Shown here: positions 7,475 through 17,388 of the stretch, piece by piece
Position numbering within the stretch: position 1 is the first letter of the stretch
Layout: every line of letters begins with the position of its first letter
Source of the DNA: Faecalibacillus faecis
Lineage (GTDB): Bacteria > Bacillota_I > Bacilli_A > Erysipelotrichales > Coprobacillaceae
Direction: 5' to 3'
Length of the DNA stretch: 58,388 nucleotides
Assembly: GCF_003024675.1 (NCBI RefSeq)
Contig: NZ_PYLP01000015.1
Coordinates: 1-58,388, forward strand
Position numbers and translations under genes: made by a program
Notes under the pieces: generated by a model
What the model was told of the DNA's origin: nothing
Database searches by the model: none
Seen by the model: only the letters and a program-made list of their open reading frames with translations

Positions 7475-10108
7475 CTATTTACTCATTTTTTCTTTAACAG
7501 CAGCTTGAGCAGCAGCTAAACGTGCTAATGGTACACGATATGGAGAACAAGAAACATAAGTTAAACCAATTCTATGACAGAATTCAACAGTTCTAGGATC
7601 TCCACCATGTTCACCACAGATACCTAATTTAATATCTGGACGAACTGGTTTTGCTTTATTAATAGCAATTTGCATTAATTGTCCAACACCATTTTCATCA
7701 ATGTGAGCAAATGGATCAGATTCGAAGATGTTCTTAGTATAATATTCATTTAAGAACTTAGCAGCATCATCACGAGAGAAACCATAAGTCATTTGAGTTA
7801 AATCATTTGTACCAAATGAGAAGAATTCAGCTTCTTTTGCGATTTCATCTGCAGTTAATGCAGCACGAGGAATTTCAATCATTGTACCAACTTTATATGG
7901 TAATTCAACTCCTGCTTCTGCGATAATTGCATCAGCAGTTTTGCATACTACATCTTTAACATATTTTAATTCTTTAATGTCTCCAACTAATGGAATCATG
8001 ATTTCAGGAACAACATTTTGTCCTTCTTTATTAACAGCAATTGCAGCTTCAATAACTGCTCTTGTTTGCATTTCAGCAATTTCTGGATAAGTTACTGCTA
8101 AACGGCATCCACGATGTCCCATCATTGGGTTAAATTCTTTTAATGATTCAACACGAGTTTTTAACGCATCAAATGTCATACCTAAACTTTCAGCTAAAGG
8201 TCTAATTTCTTCATCTGTATGAGGTAAGAATTCGTGTAAAGGTGGATCCAAGAAACGAATTGTTACTGGATAGATTTCCATTGCTTTAAATAATTCTTTA
8301 AAGTCAGATCTTTGGTATGGTAAGATTTTTTCTAGAGCTTCTTTTCTTGCTTCTACTGTTTCAGCAGTAATCATACGTCTGAAGTTGAAAATTCTTTCTT
8401 CTTCGAAGAACATATGTTCTGTTCTACATAAACCAATACCTTCTGCTCCAAATTTACGAGCTTGTAAAGCATCTCTTGGAGTATCAGCATTTGTTCTAAC
8501 TTTTAATGTACGTACTTCATCAGCCCATGACATAAATGTTTCAAAGTCACCACTGATTTCAGGTTCTACAGTTTTAATTCTTTCACCGTAAACATTACCT
8601 GTACTTCCGTCTAATGACATATAGTCACCTTCATGATATTTTTTACCATCTGGTGTTGTTAATACTTTATTTTCTTCATCAACTCTTAAGCTTCCGCATC
8701 CACATACGCAGCAAGTACCCATACCACGAGCAACAACGGCAGCATGTGATGTCATACCACCACGAATAGTTAAGATACCATGAGCGATATTCATACCTTC
8801 GATATCTTCTGGTGAAGTTTCAAGACGTACTAATAAGATATCTTGAACACCATTTTTATGAGCTTCAATAACATCTTCTGCAGTGAAGTAAATACGTCCT
8901 GTTGCAGCACCTGGAGAAGCAGCTAATCCAGTAGCGATAACTTGAGCACATTTTAATGAAGTTTCTTCAAAGTTTGGATGTAATAATTGATCTAATTGTC
9001 TTGGTTCTACTTTTAATAATGCTTGTTCTTTAGTAATCATTCCTTCATTTACTAAATCAACTGCAATTTTTAAAGCAGCTTGTGCAGTTCTTTTACCATT
9101 ACGAGTTTGTAACATGAATAATTTACCATTTTCAATTGTAAATTCCATATCTTGCATATCTCTATAATGTTCTTCAAGAATGTCACATACTTTACAGAAT
9201 TGTTCATAACATTCTGGCATAACATCATTTAATGTGGCAATTGGTTGAGGTGTACGAATACCAGCAACAACGTCTTCACCTTGAGCGTTCATTAAGTATT
9301 CACCAAATAATTTCTTTTCACCAGTTGCAGGGTTACGCGTGAAAGCAACACCTGTACCAGAAGTATCTCCTGTATTACCATAAACCATTTGTTGTACGTT
9401 TACAGCAGTTCCCCATGAACCTGGGATATCATTTAAACGTCTATAAGTAATTGCACGATCATTGTTCCATGAACGGAATACAGCTTTAATAGCTTCCATT
9501 AATTGAACTTTTGGATCTTGTGGAAATTCAACTCCCGCATGTTTTTTGTATTCTTCTTTATAAATAGCAACAACTTCTTTTAAGTCATCAGCAGTTAAAT
9601 CTGTATCAAATTCAACTCCTTTTTCTTCTTTGATATCATCAAATTTTCTTTCAAATGAGCTTTTTGGAAATCCCATAACAACATCTGCAAACATTTGAAT
9701 GAATCTTCTATAACTATCATATACGAATCTTTCATTATTTGTAATTTTAGTAAATCCAGTAGCTACTTCATCATTTAAACCTAAGTTTAAAACAGTATCC
9801 ATCATACCTGGCATTGATTCTCTTGCTCCTGAACGAACAGATACTAACAATGGATTTGTTGGATCTCCTAATTTTTTCCCAGTTTCTGCTTCTAATTCAG
9901 CTAATTTATTATCAATTTGCGCACAAATTTCAGGTGAAATTTGTTTTCCATCTTCATAATAAGCAGTACAAGCTTCTGTCGATACAGTAAATCCTTGTGG
10001 AACAGGTAAACCAATACTTGTCATTTCAGCTAAGTTTGCCCCTTTACCTCCAAGGATGACTCTCATATCTTTATTTCCTTCTTTGAAAGAGTAAACATAT
10101 TGTTTCAT
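7475..10108 (-). CDS. ppdK: Pyruvate, phosphate dikinase
   Basis: 877 residues, full length. It interconverts PEP, AMP and PPi with pyruvate, ATP and Pi, and so connects glycolysis and gluconeogenesis at the PEP/pyruvate node. An N-terminal ATP-grasp domain is followed by the swivelling phosphohistidine domain with GGMTSHAAVVARGMG (catalytic His near residue 455). The C-terminal PEP-binding TIM barrel carries GLCRTEHMFF and CGEHGGDP. The open frame starts at a TTG at 10117, but the AGGAGGA at 10124-10118 lies nine bases before ATG 10108, the real start. It has its own promoter and terminator. No regulatory-protein gene (ppdK kinase/phosphatase) is nearby. Confidence 0.98.
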   Translation of the reverse strand: MKQYVYSFKEGNKDMRVILGGKGANLAEMTSIGLPVPQGFTVSTEACTAYYEDGKQISPEICAQIDNKLAELEAETGKKLGDPTNPLLVSVRSGARESMPGMMDTVLNLGLNDEVATGFTKITNNERFVYDSYRRFIQMFADVVMGFPKSSFERKFDDIKEEKGVEFDTDLTADDLKEVVAIYKEEYKKHAGVEFPQDPKVQLMEAIKAVFRSWNNDRAITYRRLNDIPGSWGTAVNVQQMVYGNTGDTSGTGVAFTRNPATGEKKLFGEYLMNAQGEDVVAGIRTPQPIATLNDVMPECYEQFCKVCDILEEHYRDMQDMEFTIENGKLFMLQTRNGKRTAQAALKIAVDLVNEGMITKEQALLKVEPRQLDQLLHPNFEETSLKCAQVIATGLAASPGAATGRIYFTAEDVIEAHKNGVQDILLVRLETSPEDIEGMNIAHGILTIRGGMTSHAAVVARGMGTCCVCGCGSLRVDEENKVLTTPDGKKYHEGDYMSLDGSTGNVYGERIKTVEPEISGDFETFMSWADEVRTLKVRTNADTPRDALQARKFGAEGIGLCRTEHMFFEEERIFNFRRMITAETVEARKEALEKILPYQRSDFKELFKAMEIYPVTIRFLDPPLHEFLPHTDEEIRPLAESLGMTFDALKTRVESLKEFNPMMGHRGCRLAVTYPEIAEMQTRAVIEAAIAVNKEGQNVVPEIMIPLVGDIKELKYVKDVVCKTADAIIAEAGVELPYKVGTMIEIPRAALTADEIAKEAEFFSFGTNDLTQMTYGFSRDDAAKFLNEYYTKNIFESDPFAHIDENGVGQLMQIAINKAKPVRPDIKLGICGEHGGDPRTVEFCHRIGLTYVSCSPYRVPLARLAAAQAAVKEKMSK

Positions 10109-10142
10109 TTCAATCAATCCTCCTAATTAATCAACTAATATA

Positions 10143-10171
10143 ATTATACACATGATAGCCCTTACATTCAA
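10143..10171 (-). promoter_or_regulatory. Promoter of ppdK
   Basis: Minus-strand -35 TTGAAT (10171-10166), 17 bases, -10 TATAAT (10148-10143), about 20 bases upstream of the ribosome site. Confidence 0.75.
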
Positions 10172-10236
10172 GTGTAAATTGATACCGCTTTCATAATTTT
10201 TATTAATTATGTTGATTCTATCGCCTTTAATTTTTT

Positions 10237-10286
10237 AAAAAAAATAGAACAAGAAACAGCTTATCGACTGTTTGCTTGTTCTATTT
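10237..10286 (-). terminator. Terminator of the DEAD-box helicase gene
   Basis: A 12-bp stem AAATAGAACAAG/CTTGTTCTATTT (10286-10275 with 10253-10242) is followed by a T run on the minus strand. The stop codon of the helicase lies inside the loop region, so the stem uses the last codons. Confidence 0.85.
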
Positions 10287-11844
10287 CTACTTTTCGTCCA
10301 TTTAATTTTTCTTTTTGACAATGTTGCATTACTTTTTTTATAGCCTTATCATTAATATTCACAAACGTAAATTTTCTTTTAATATCAATTCCTTGAATAT
10401 CACTTTCTCTAATATTTGCCTTTGATACTAAGAAATGAATAATATCTTTTTTCTTTGCCTTATCCATAGATCCTACTGTTAAAAATAGACGTGTATAACC
10501 TTCACTTGCTCCTTTTTTACGTTTTGATGAAGATTCAAGTTTTTCTTTTGTATAAGGATAACCAATTTGTTGATTTAAAGAAAGTTCAATTAATGCCGCT
10601 GTAACATCTTTTAACATATGATTTTCAATTTGATTAACCAAATCTTTCATCGGTTTATGTTCTCCATTTAAAATCATATCTTCTAATTTATACATTAATT
10701 CTGTTACTTTATGTTGATGAATTTGTGTTAATGTTGGTACTTCTAATTTTTCAATATGAGATTTTGTTTTTCTTTCAATTTCTTTTAAATAACGTTCTTC
10801 TTTTCCTACAACAATTGTATAGGCTTTCCCTTCACGGTTTGCACGTCCTGTACGTCCAATACGATGTACATAAAGATCTACTTCTTGGGGTAATTCATAG
10901 TTGATGACATGACTAATATTTTCTACATCAATACCTCTTGCTGCCACATCTGTAGCAATTAAATAATGAATTGTTCCCTCTTTGAATTTCTTTAAAGTAC
11001 GCATACGATGATCTTGATTTAAATCACCATGCATTGCTTCTACATTATAATTAGCCTTTTGCATTTGTTCTGTTACTTCATCAACACTTCTTTTAGTACG
11101 ACAGAAGATAATTCCTGATTGTACCGTTTCACTATCAATAATACGGCATAATGTTTCAAAACGATCTTTTTGCTTAACTTCAAAATAGTATTGTTTTACT
11201 GTATTAGCGGTAATTGTTTTTTGTTTAACTTGAATATGCTTATAATCAGGTTTCATATATTTTTTGGCAATTTTTTTAATACCTTCTGGCATCGTTGCAG
11301 AAAATAGCATAGTTGTATGATCTGGATTTGTCTTAGAAATAATGGTTTCAATATCTTCTACAAATCCCATATTCAACATTTCATCCGCTTCATCTAAAAC
11401 AACATAAGAAACCTCATCAAGTTGAAGGACTTTACGTCGCATTAGATCCATCATTCTTCCCGGTGTTCCTACAACAATATCAACACCCTTTTTAATTGAT
11501 TTAATTTGTTTTTCAATACCACTTCCACCATAAACACAAGCAAAGCGTAAAGAACTGTATTTTCCCAGTTTTTTTAATTCCTCATGAATTTGCATGGTAA
11601 GCTCTCTTGTCGGTGACAAAATATATGCTTGCGGCTTCTTTTTTCTTTCTTTTAAATTTGTAAGTAAAATACTTGAAAACGCTAAGGTTTTTCCTGTTCC
11701 TGTTTGTGCTTGACCAATAACATCATAGCCTTCTAAAATAACAGGAATAATATTTTCTTGAATAGGTGTTGGTTTTTCAAAACCTAATTCATTGATTGAT
11801 TTTAATAATTCTTCACTTAATCCTAATTTTTCAAATTTGTTCAT
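10261..11844 (-). CDS. DEAD-box ATP-dependent RNA helicase with DbpA-type C-terminal domain
   Basis: 527 residues. Helicase motifs are in order: Q motif (FEKPTPIQ), Walker A AQTGTGKT near residue 46, PTRELTMQ, TPGRMMD, DEAD, SAT, and HRIGRTGR in the second RecA domain. Residues from about 448 on (GYTRLFLTVGSMDKAKKKD onward) match the DbpA RRM-like RNA-binding domain, which in relatives targets 23S rRNA for large-subunit assembly. A basic linker joins the two parts. It is also close to CshA/YxiN-type helicases. It is a single-gene unit with a strong terminator. Likely roles are ribosome biogenesis or cold-phase RNA unwinding. Confidence 0.93.
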   Translation of the reverse strand: MNKFEKLGLSEELLKSINELGFEKPTPIQENIIPVILEGYDVIGQAQTGTGKTLAFSSILLTNLKERKKKPQAYILSPTRELTMQIHEELKKLGKYSSLRFACVYGGSGIEKQIKSIKKGVDIVVGTPGRMMDLMRRKVLQLDEVSYVVLDEADEMLNMGFVEDIETIISKTNPDHTTMLFSATMPEGIKKIAKKYMKPDYKHIQVKQKTITANTVKQYYFEVKQKDRFETLCRIIDSETVQSGIIFCRTKRSVDEVTEQMQKANYNVEAMHGDLNQDHRMRTLKKFKEGTIHYLIATDVAARGIDVENISHVINYELPQEVDLYVHRIGRTGRANREGKAYTIVVGKEERYLKEIERKTKSHIEKLEVPTLTQIHQHKVTELMYKLEDMILNGEHKPMKDLVNQIENHMLKDVTAALIELSLNQQIGYPYTKEKLESSSKRKKGASEGYTRLFLTVGSMDKAKKKDIIHFLVSKANIRESDIQGIDIKRKFTFVNINDKAIKKVMQHCQKEKLNGRKVEIEQANSR

Positions 11845-11892
11845 TCATTTTCTCCTCAAGTTTTTCGAGTATAACATAATTCAATTTAAAAT

Positions 11893-11924
11893 GCAAAAAA
11901 AGAATGCATTAACATACATTCTTT
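11893..11924 (-). terminator. Terminator after the hydroxyacid dehydrogenase gene
   Basis: Stem AAAGAATG/CATTCTTT (11924-11898) with a small loop and a T run on the minus strand. The dehydrogenase stop codon lies within the hairpin. Confidence 0.75.
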
Positions 11925-13291
11925 AAATCACCCTTTAAAAAACCTTGAATATTTTCTACAACTAAATCAAATAAACGATTTCTTGCTTCTACTGTTGCCC
12001 ATGCAATATGAGGTGTCATCAATATTTTAGAAGCATCATTGATTTGTAGTAAAGGACTTTCTTTTGCAAGAGGTTCACTTTCAAAAACATCGAGTCCTGC
12101 CCCCGCAATTTCATTATTTTGTAAAGCTTCAGCAAGTGCCTTTTCATCAACAATACCACCACGTCCCACATTAATTAAAATTGCTTCGTTTTTCATAAGT
12201 TTAAATGAATCTTCCCCAATTAATCCTTTTGTTTGTTCATTTAAAGGGCAATGAATAGAAACAATATCACTTGTTTTTAATAAAGTTTCTAAATCAACCG
12301 CCGGATAACCTTGTTTTGTATTTTTTCCACTTGTTGAATAATATTGAATTTGACTACCAAAAGCTTCAGCAATTTTAGCAACCGTACGTCCAATATTTCC
12401 CATACCAATAATCCCCCATGTTTTTGCATGCAATTCATAAAAATGAGGTCCAATATGACTAAACATACCACTATCACTATATTGTCCACTTTGAACATAA
12501 TTATGATAATAACTATTTTTATGTAAAAGATCTAAAGCTAAAGCAAAAGTATGTTGAGCAACACTTAAAGAAGAATAACCTGCCACATTACATACGGGAA
12601 TACCATGGCGATGACAATAATCTAAATCAACATTATTGACACCTGTTGCTGTAATACAAATAAGTTTTACTTTAGAAGCATATTGTAAGACTTCTTCAGT
12701 AAGTAAACATTTATTAGTAATAATAATATCTGCTTCTTGAATACGTTCAATGACTTCTTCTGGATTACTTTGTTTATAAATCGTTACTTGTCCAAATTGA
12801 TTCAACTTAGAAAGATCAACATCATCTCCTAAACAAACACTATCTAAAAAGACAACGCTAGAACTCTTTTTTTTTAAAATATTTAAAATATCTTCATAAG
12901 ATTTTCCTGAAAAGAATTTTCCTAAATTGATTGCTTCATTAATATCTAAAATAGAGCTTTCATGATAAATTCCTTTCATTTCATTATCCTCAAATTCAAA
13001 GCTTAAATATTTATTTAAAAGACAAATTCCTAATGCTCTTGATGTCATTTCTTTATCTTCTTCAATCGCATCTAAAATAGTTTGAATAAAAGATGTATCC
13101 TCTTGTACACATTTAGTAAGAGCTTCTTCTACTTCAACTCCTTCAAATAAATGATTTCTAAAATCATCATGATAAAGAAGTGGTAAAACCACATCATAAA
13201 CATTCATCGGAACATGCCCATACCCTTTTGTAAAGTTATATAGGATTGCAAGTCCTAAATTCTCATCTTTCATCTTATCTACTAACTTCAT
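11909..13291 (-). CDS. D-2-hydroxyacid dehydrogenase with an extra N-terminal domain
   Basis: 460 residues, about 140 more than a normal NAD-dependent D-2-hydroxyacid dehydrogenase. The C-terminal 315 residues are a standard enzyme: GIIGMGNIGRTV dinucleotide loop, NVGRGGIVDE (catalytic Arg), LDVFESEPL (Glu) and TPHIAWAT (His). This resembles the glycerate/hydroxypyruvate reductase branch. Residues 1-145 are helix-rich (LGLAILYNFTKGYGHVPMN onward) with no family I can name firmly. GGAGG precedes ATG 13291 inside the end of the metallophosphoesterase gene, a 17-base overlap, so the two are co-expressed. The substrate is unknown; the N-domain may be regulatory or a partner-binding module. Confidence 0.85.
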   Translation of the reverse strand: MKLVDKMKDENLGLAILYNFTKGYGHVPMNVYDVVLPLLYHDDFRNHLFEGVEVEEALTKCVQEDTSFIQTILDAIEEDKEMTSRALGICLLNKYLSFEFEDNEMKGIYHESSILDINEAINLGKFFSGKSYEDILNILKKKSSSVVFLDSVCLGDDVDLSKLNQFGQVTIYKQSNPEEVIERIQEADIIITNKCLLTEEVLQYASKVKLICITATGVNNVDLDYCHRHGIPVCNVAGYSSLSVAQHTFALALDLLHKNSYYHNYVQSGQYSDSGMFSHIGPHFYELHAKTWGIIGMGNIGRTVAKIAEAFGSQIQYYSTSGKNTKQGYPAVDLETLLKTSDIVSIHCPLNEQTKGLIGEDSFKLMKNEAILINVGRGGIVDEKALAEALQNNEIAGAGLDVFESEPLAKESPLLQINDASKILMTPHIAWATVEARNRLFDLVVENIQGFLKGDLKNVC

Positions 13292-14741
13292 TTTTTTCCT
13301 CCAAAAATAATTTTATTTTTACACGATGTCTTTCTTGTTTTGTAAGATCATCATAAAATACAAAACAATACTTAAACGCTTGATCTTTACGATTATATTT
13401 CAATAAATTATAACTTAAATAACTGCTTTTTCTTTCTCTGGTACCTCCTCCACAAGAAGAACCTCCTGCCATAATATACGTATTTCCTTTTTTTACAACA
13501 CAAGGAATATGCTTGTGTCCATGGAAAATATAACGTACATGATGTTTTTCTAACCAATACATTACATCTTGAGCATCCACAAGGGCTTTTGTCGAGTCAG
13601 CAATTTTCCCCATGAATAGTTTTTCATTCCATTTTATTTTCAAAAAATCATCTTTTCTAAGTGGCATTAAATGATGATGCATCATTGCTATCAAGGTATA
13701 GTCTTCTAAATGATCAATTGATAAAAGCTCATCTTCAATTTCTTTAAGAAGTCTTTGTCCGACCATTCCCCTTGCTAGATTTCCTTGAGAAGTAGAATCT
13801 ATTTTGATCACAATCATTTTAACATCTGGATAAACTTTAATATTTTCTCCTAGCAAATAAGCTACCACTTTTGTTTTTTGTTTCTTTAAAAGATTCAAAC
13901 CATAAACAATCACATCATGATTTCCTAAAACAAAGGTAACATCACTATGATACTTTCTCTTTAAACGATTCATAAAACGAGAAGCTGCATACATATTTTT
14001 ACGATTAGGTGAATTCATTAAATCTCCTGTAATCAAAAATTTAAGTTGATGATTATGAGGTAACATATGATAAAGTTCATCGAAGCTCTCTTGTAAAACA
14101 ATCAGACCATTATCTGTTTTCTTTGTTCCTAAATGAAGATCACTTAATTGAACAAAGTATTGTTCTTCTTTTGAAGAAATCCTTTGTTCAAAAATTTGAT
14201 TTTCTTCAATCAATTTAAAATAATGATTGATTTCTAATACATCTTTTAAAGGATAAAAAACACTTTGTTCTCCTTTAAAAATAAAAATACCTGGCCAATG
14301 ATCTATTTGAAAAAGTGCATTTAAAAACAAGTGGTATGGCCCATACAAAGAAACATCTTCTTTTAAGGATTTCTTTATGCAAAAAACTCGCATTATTTCA
14401 TGATTATATTTTTTATCAAAGTCATCAAAAAAATGATCTTCTAATCCTGATAATAAAATAATTTGATACTTTTGTTTTTCTTCAATGATATAACGATGAT
14501 ACTCATTTTCATAATTTGTTTTAAAAGCTGTATCATAAGTTTCAAAGTTTTTACTTCTAAAAAGTAACTCACATTCATTTTTTTGAATTTGATTCACAAA
14601 TGGAAAATTGATTTCTTGTTCTGTCAACCAGTTTTTTAATTCTCCAAGTTGTTCATAACTTGCATAAACATCTCTAAATGATTTTTTTCCTTCATTAAAA
14701 ATAAAATTGAAATAAAGATTCATCAAATCATATTCATTCAT
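13275..14741 (-). CDS. Metallophosphoesterase with a long N-terminal region
   Basis: 488 residues from ATG 14741, which follows the strong GGGAGGTGA; the open frame reaches 14789 but lacks a ribosome site there. The calcineurin-like phosphoesterase motifs occupy the C-terminal half: QLSDLHLG (DxH), ITGDLMNS (GD), LGNHD, MMHHH and GHKHIP (GHxH). All metal ligands are present. The first 200 residues, rich in aromatic and charged residues, match no domain I recognise. It is the first gene of a two-gene operon with the extended 2-hydroxyacid dehydrogenase. The target may be a nucleotide, a phosphoester or another metabolite; the sequence does not decide. Confidence 0.8.
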   Translation of the reverse strand: MNEYDLMNLYFNFIFNEGKKSFRDVYASYEQLGELKNWLTEQEINFPFVNQIQKNECELLFRSKNFETYDTAFKTNYENEYHRYIIEEKQKYQIILLSGLEDHFFDDFDKKYNHEIMRVFCIKKSLKEDVSLYGPYHLFLNALFQIDHWPGIFIFKGEQSVFYPLKDVLEINHYFKLIEENQIFEQRISSKEEQYFVQLSDLHLGTKKTDNGLIVLQESFDELYHMLPHNHQLKFLITGDLMNSPNRKNMYAASRFMNRLKRKYHSDVTFVLGNHDVIVYGLNLLKKQKTKVVAYLLGENIKVYPDVKMIVIKIDSTSQGNLARGMVGQRLLKEIEDELLSIDHLEDYTLIAMMHHHLMPLRKDDFLKIKWNEKLFMGKIADSTKALVDAQDVMYWLEKHHVRYIFHGHKHIPCVVKKGNTYIMAGGSSCGGGTRERKSSYLSYNLLKYNRKDQAFKYCFVFYDDLTKQERHRVKIKLFLEEKNEVSR

Positions 14742-14759
14742 GTGTGTCACCTCCCACAT

Positions 14760-14789
14760 ATTATACAATCGAATAGGGAAAACTTTCAA
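14760..14789 (-). promoter_or_regulatory. Promoter of the phosphoesterase/dehydrogenase operon
   Basis: Minus-strand -35 TTGAAA (14789-14784), 18 bases, -10 TATAAT (14765-14760), just upstream of the GGGAGGTGA ribosome site. Confidence 0.7.
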
Positions 14790-14798
14790 TAAATTTTC

Positions 14799-15335
14799 TC
14801 TTTCACACCACTGTACGGTTTCGTATACGGCGGTTTAATTAAATTTCAATTTATGTCTTATTAAATAACAATCAAGACAACTGACTAATCCATTGTTGGT
14901 TAGTCTTTGTTTTGATAGTGCCTTTACTATACATGTCTCGGTCATTACAAACTGATTGTGGTCTTTCATGTACGATGCTTGTCTTGCTAAATTATGATTG
15001 TCTCCTAATTTCCTTAACCAATGATATCTTCTCCATTGTTTCCACAATATCACTTTTAATCTTGTTCTTAGATGTGCGTCTATTTTCATCATAACTCTAT
15101 ACATATCACCAATGGCATAGTAATTTATCCATCCTCTAATCACTGGATTTACACTTTGGCCAATTTAGCCTCTTATACACCTTATTAGCCAGTTCATGTT
15201 CTTTGGACCACGATTTCGCTATTGCTTTCTCTTTTGCACACCTCACGACGTGAAACTTGCAAGTCGTTATATAATTCGTCGGCAACTACGCTCATGAAGG
15301 ACTTTCATCTTAGATGTAAAACATATCCGTCATAT
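14799..15335 (-). mobile_element. Decayed group II intron
   Basis: The minus strand holds the last part of an intron-encoded reverse transcriptase/maturase. It starts VNPVIRGWINYYAIG (from about 15147) and runs through RLKVILWKQWRRYHWLRKLG to a stop at 14835, the usual maturase C-terminus. About 20 bases later comes the domain V-like ACCGCCGTATACG / CCGTAC / GTGGTGTGA block (14831-14805), which is the 3' end of the ribozyme but with a shortened stem. The reverse-transcriptase catalytic domain is absent, and stops precede the maturase fragment. Upstream structured sequence (15170-15300) may be leftover domain I. The intron is dead. Confidence 0.75.
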
Positions 15336-15336
15336 C

Positions 15337-15360
15337 AAAAAAAGCCTAACGAATAGGCTT
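15337..15360 (-). terminator. Terminator of the tsaE-rex-asnS operon
   Basis: AAGCCTA/TAGGCTT hairpin (15360-15342) with a seven-T run on the minus strand, immediately after the asnS stop. Confidence 0.9.
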
Positions 15361-15361
15361 T

Positions 15362-16744
15362 TTAGAATTTTAAATTTCTTGGAGTTCTTGGGAATGGTTC
15401 AACATCTCTAATATTTTGCATACCTGTAAGATACATTAAGAAACGATCGAATCCTAAACCAAATCCAGCATGTTTACATCCACCAAAACGACGTAGATCC
15501 ATGTACCATTGTAATCCTTCTTTGGCCATTCCTTTTTCATCCATGATTTTTTCTAAGACATCATATCTTTCTTCACGTTGTGATCCACCAACAAGTTCAC
15601 CAATTCCTGGAACAAGTAAATCACAAGCAGCTACTGTTTTTCCATCATCATTTAAACGCATATAGAACGCTTTGATTTCCTTAGGGTAATCTGTTAAGAA
15701 TACAGGTCCACCAACGATTTTTTCGCAGATATAACGTTCATGTTCTGAATTTAAATCCATACCCCATTCAACTTTATTTTCAAATTTAACATCTGCTTTT
15801 AATAAATAATCAATAGCTTCTGTATACGTCATACGTTTAAAGTCACTATCTCTCACTGCTTTAATACGATTAATACAATCTTTATCGATCATGCTTTCAA
15901 AGAATTTCATTTCTTCTGGTGCATTATCTAATACATAATCAATACAGTATTTAACCATATCTTCAATTAAATCCATATCATCTTCTAAATCAGCAAATGC
16001 AATTTCAGGTTCAATCATCCAGAATTCACTCGCATGTCTTGAAGTATTTGAATTTTCCGCTCTAAAAGCAGGTCCAAATGTATAAACATCACGATATGTT
16101 AAAGCAAATGCTTCAACATGTAATTGTCCTGTAACTGTAAGATAAGCTTCTTTTCCAAAGAAATCTTTATCAAATTCAGTGTTATCGATTGTTGTTGCTC
16201 TAAACATTTCTCCAGCGCCTTCACCATCATTTGAAGTAATAATTGGTGTATGGACATAAACGAATCCTTGGTTTTGGAAAAATTCATGAATAGCCATAGA
16301 TAATACTGATCGTAATCTAAAAGTTGCATAAAAAGTATTTGCTCTTGGTCTTAAATGAGGAATTTCTCTCATATATTCAAAAGAATGTCTTTTCTTTTGT
16401 AATGGGAAATCTTCGTCACAAGTTCCTTCAACCACTATATGAGTTGCTTCAATTTCAAATGGTTGTTTTCCATCAGGTGTTAATTTTAATTTACCAGTAA
16501 CTTTAACAGCACTCCCTGTTGAAATATGTGAAGTTTCTTCATAATTATCAATAATTTCATCTAAATAAACAACTTGTACATTTTTAAAATATGTTCCATC
16601 ATTTAAAGCTAAGAATCCAACTTTCCCACTATTTCTATTTGTACGGATCCAACCTTGTAATTCAACATATTCAATACCATCTAATTGATCTCTATCATTA
16701 ATATATAATTCATATAATTCTCTTACTGTAATAAATTCAAACAT
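15362..16744 (-). CDS. asnS: Asparaginyl-tRNA synthetase
   Basis: 460 residues, class IIb aminoacyl-tRNA synthetase that charges tRNA-Asn. It has an N-terminal OB-fold anticodon domain ([14 protein letters not shown]) followed by the catalytic domain. Motif 2 lies in [19 protein letters not shown], and motif 3 in [14 protein letters not shown] with the AsnRS ending [14 protein letters not shown]. The frame extends to 16768, but GGGAG five bases before ATG 16744 sets the start, ten bases after the rex stop. It is the last gene of the operon. No T-box leader is seen, since it is read through from rex. Confidence 0.97.
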   Translation of the reverse strand: MFEFITVRELYELYINDRDQLDGIEYVELQGWIRTNRNSGKVGFLALNDGTYFKNVQVVYLDEIIDNYEETSHISTGSAVKVTGKLKLTPDGKQPFEIEATHIVVEGTCDEDFPLQKKRHSFEYMREIPHLRPRANTFYATFRLRSVLSMAIHEFFQNQGFVYVHTPIITSNDGEGAGEMFRATTIDNTEFDKDFFGKEAYLTVTGQLHVEAFALTYRDVYTFGPAFRAENSNTSRHASEFWMIEPEIAFADLEDDMDLIEDMVKYCIDYVLDNAPEEMKFFESMIDKDCINRIKAVRDSDFKRMTYTEAIDYLLKADVKFENKVEWGMDLNSEHERYICEKIVGGPVFLTDYPKEIKAFYMRLNDDGKTVAACDLLVPGIGELVGGSQREERYDVLEKIMDEKGMAKEGLQWYMDLRRFGGCKHAGFGLGFDRFLMYLTGMQNIRDVEPFPRTPRNLKF

Positions 16745-16754
16745 TTTTCTCTCC

Positions 16755-17387
16755 CTATTCTTGATCATTTGATTTCATTTTAATAACAAGTTCTTGAATT
16801 GCGACCACAACATCAACTGTTTGGACTTCTACTCCTTCTTGAACCATAAAATGACTATGCGTAAAATCAACAATTCCTTTAATACCTAATTTCATTAAAC
16901 GATCAACTGTTCCTTGAACATTTTCTGAAATTGCTAAAATAGCAATCTTACAATCACTTGGAAAAGTTTCTTCTAATTTATCAATATGACAAATTTTAAC
17001 ACCAAATCTTTCCCCTTCTTTATTTTTATCCATATCATAACCACAAACAATTTTGCCCACAGTATATTGCCAACGATTATATTTTAAAATAGCACTTCCT
17101 AAATTACCGACTCCAATTAAGATAATCGATTCATCTAAACCAAGTCCTAATACTTCACTCAACCCATCAATAAGATGTTTTACATCATAACCTCTTCCAC
17201 GTCTACCAAAATTATCCGTCTTTGATAAATATGTAAAATCACGTCTAATTGTTGTATCTTGTATCCCTGTAATTTCAAACAATTCACTCGATAAACATGT
17301 TTCTTTTCCTTCATGTTGCATTTTTCTAAGTGCTTTTAAATAAACAGGAAAACGGGACATCGTTGCTTTTGATATTTTTTTGTCCAC
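16755..17387 (-). CDS. rex: Redox-sensing transcriptional repressor Rex
   Basis: 210 residues, full length. The N-terminal winged helix contains [16 protein letters not shown], and the Rossmann domain has the [10 protein letters not shown] dinucleotide loop. Rex senses the NADH/NAD+ ratio and represses fermentation genes when NADH is low. The start is GTG 17387, after GGAGGAGATTAGT, and directly abuts the tsaD stop, so translation is probably coupled. Candidate targets in the window (D-LDH, acetate kinase, PFOR) were checked by eye. I saw no clear TTGTGAA/TTCACAA palindrome upstream of them. Confidence 0.96.
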   Translation of the reverse strand: MDKKISKATMSRFPVYLKALRKMQHEGKETCLSSELFEITGIQDTTIRRDFTYLSKTDNFGRRGRGYDVKHLIDGLSEVLGLGLDESIILIGVGNLGSAILKYNRWQYTVGKIVCGYDMDKNKEGERFGVKICHIDKLEETFPSDCKIAILAISENVQGTVDRLMKLGIKGIVDFTHSHFMVQEGVEVQTVDVVVAIQELVIKMKSNDQE

Positions 17388-17388
17388 A

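Noticed and set aside
14912-15094. Plus-strand 60-codon frame over the intron remnant
   Set aside because: It is the complement of the maturase fragment and has no features of its own.
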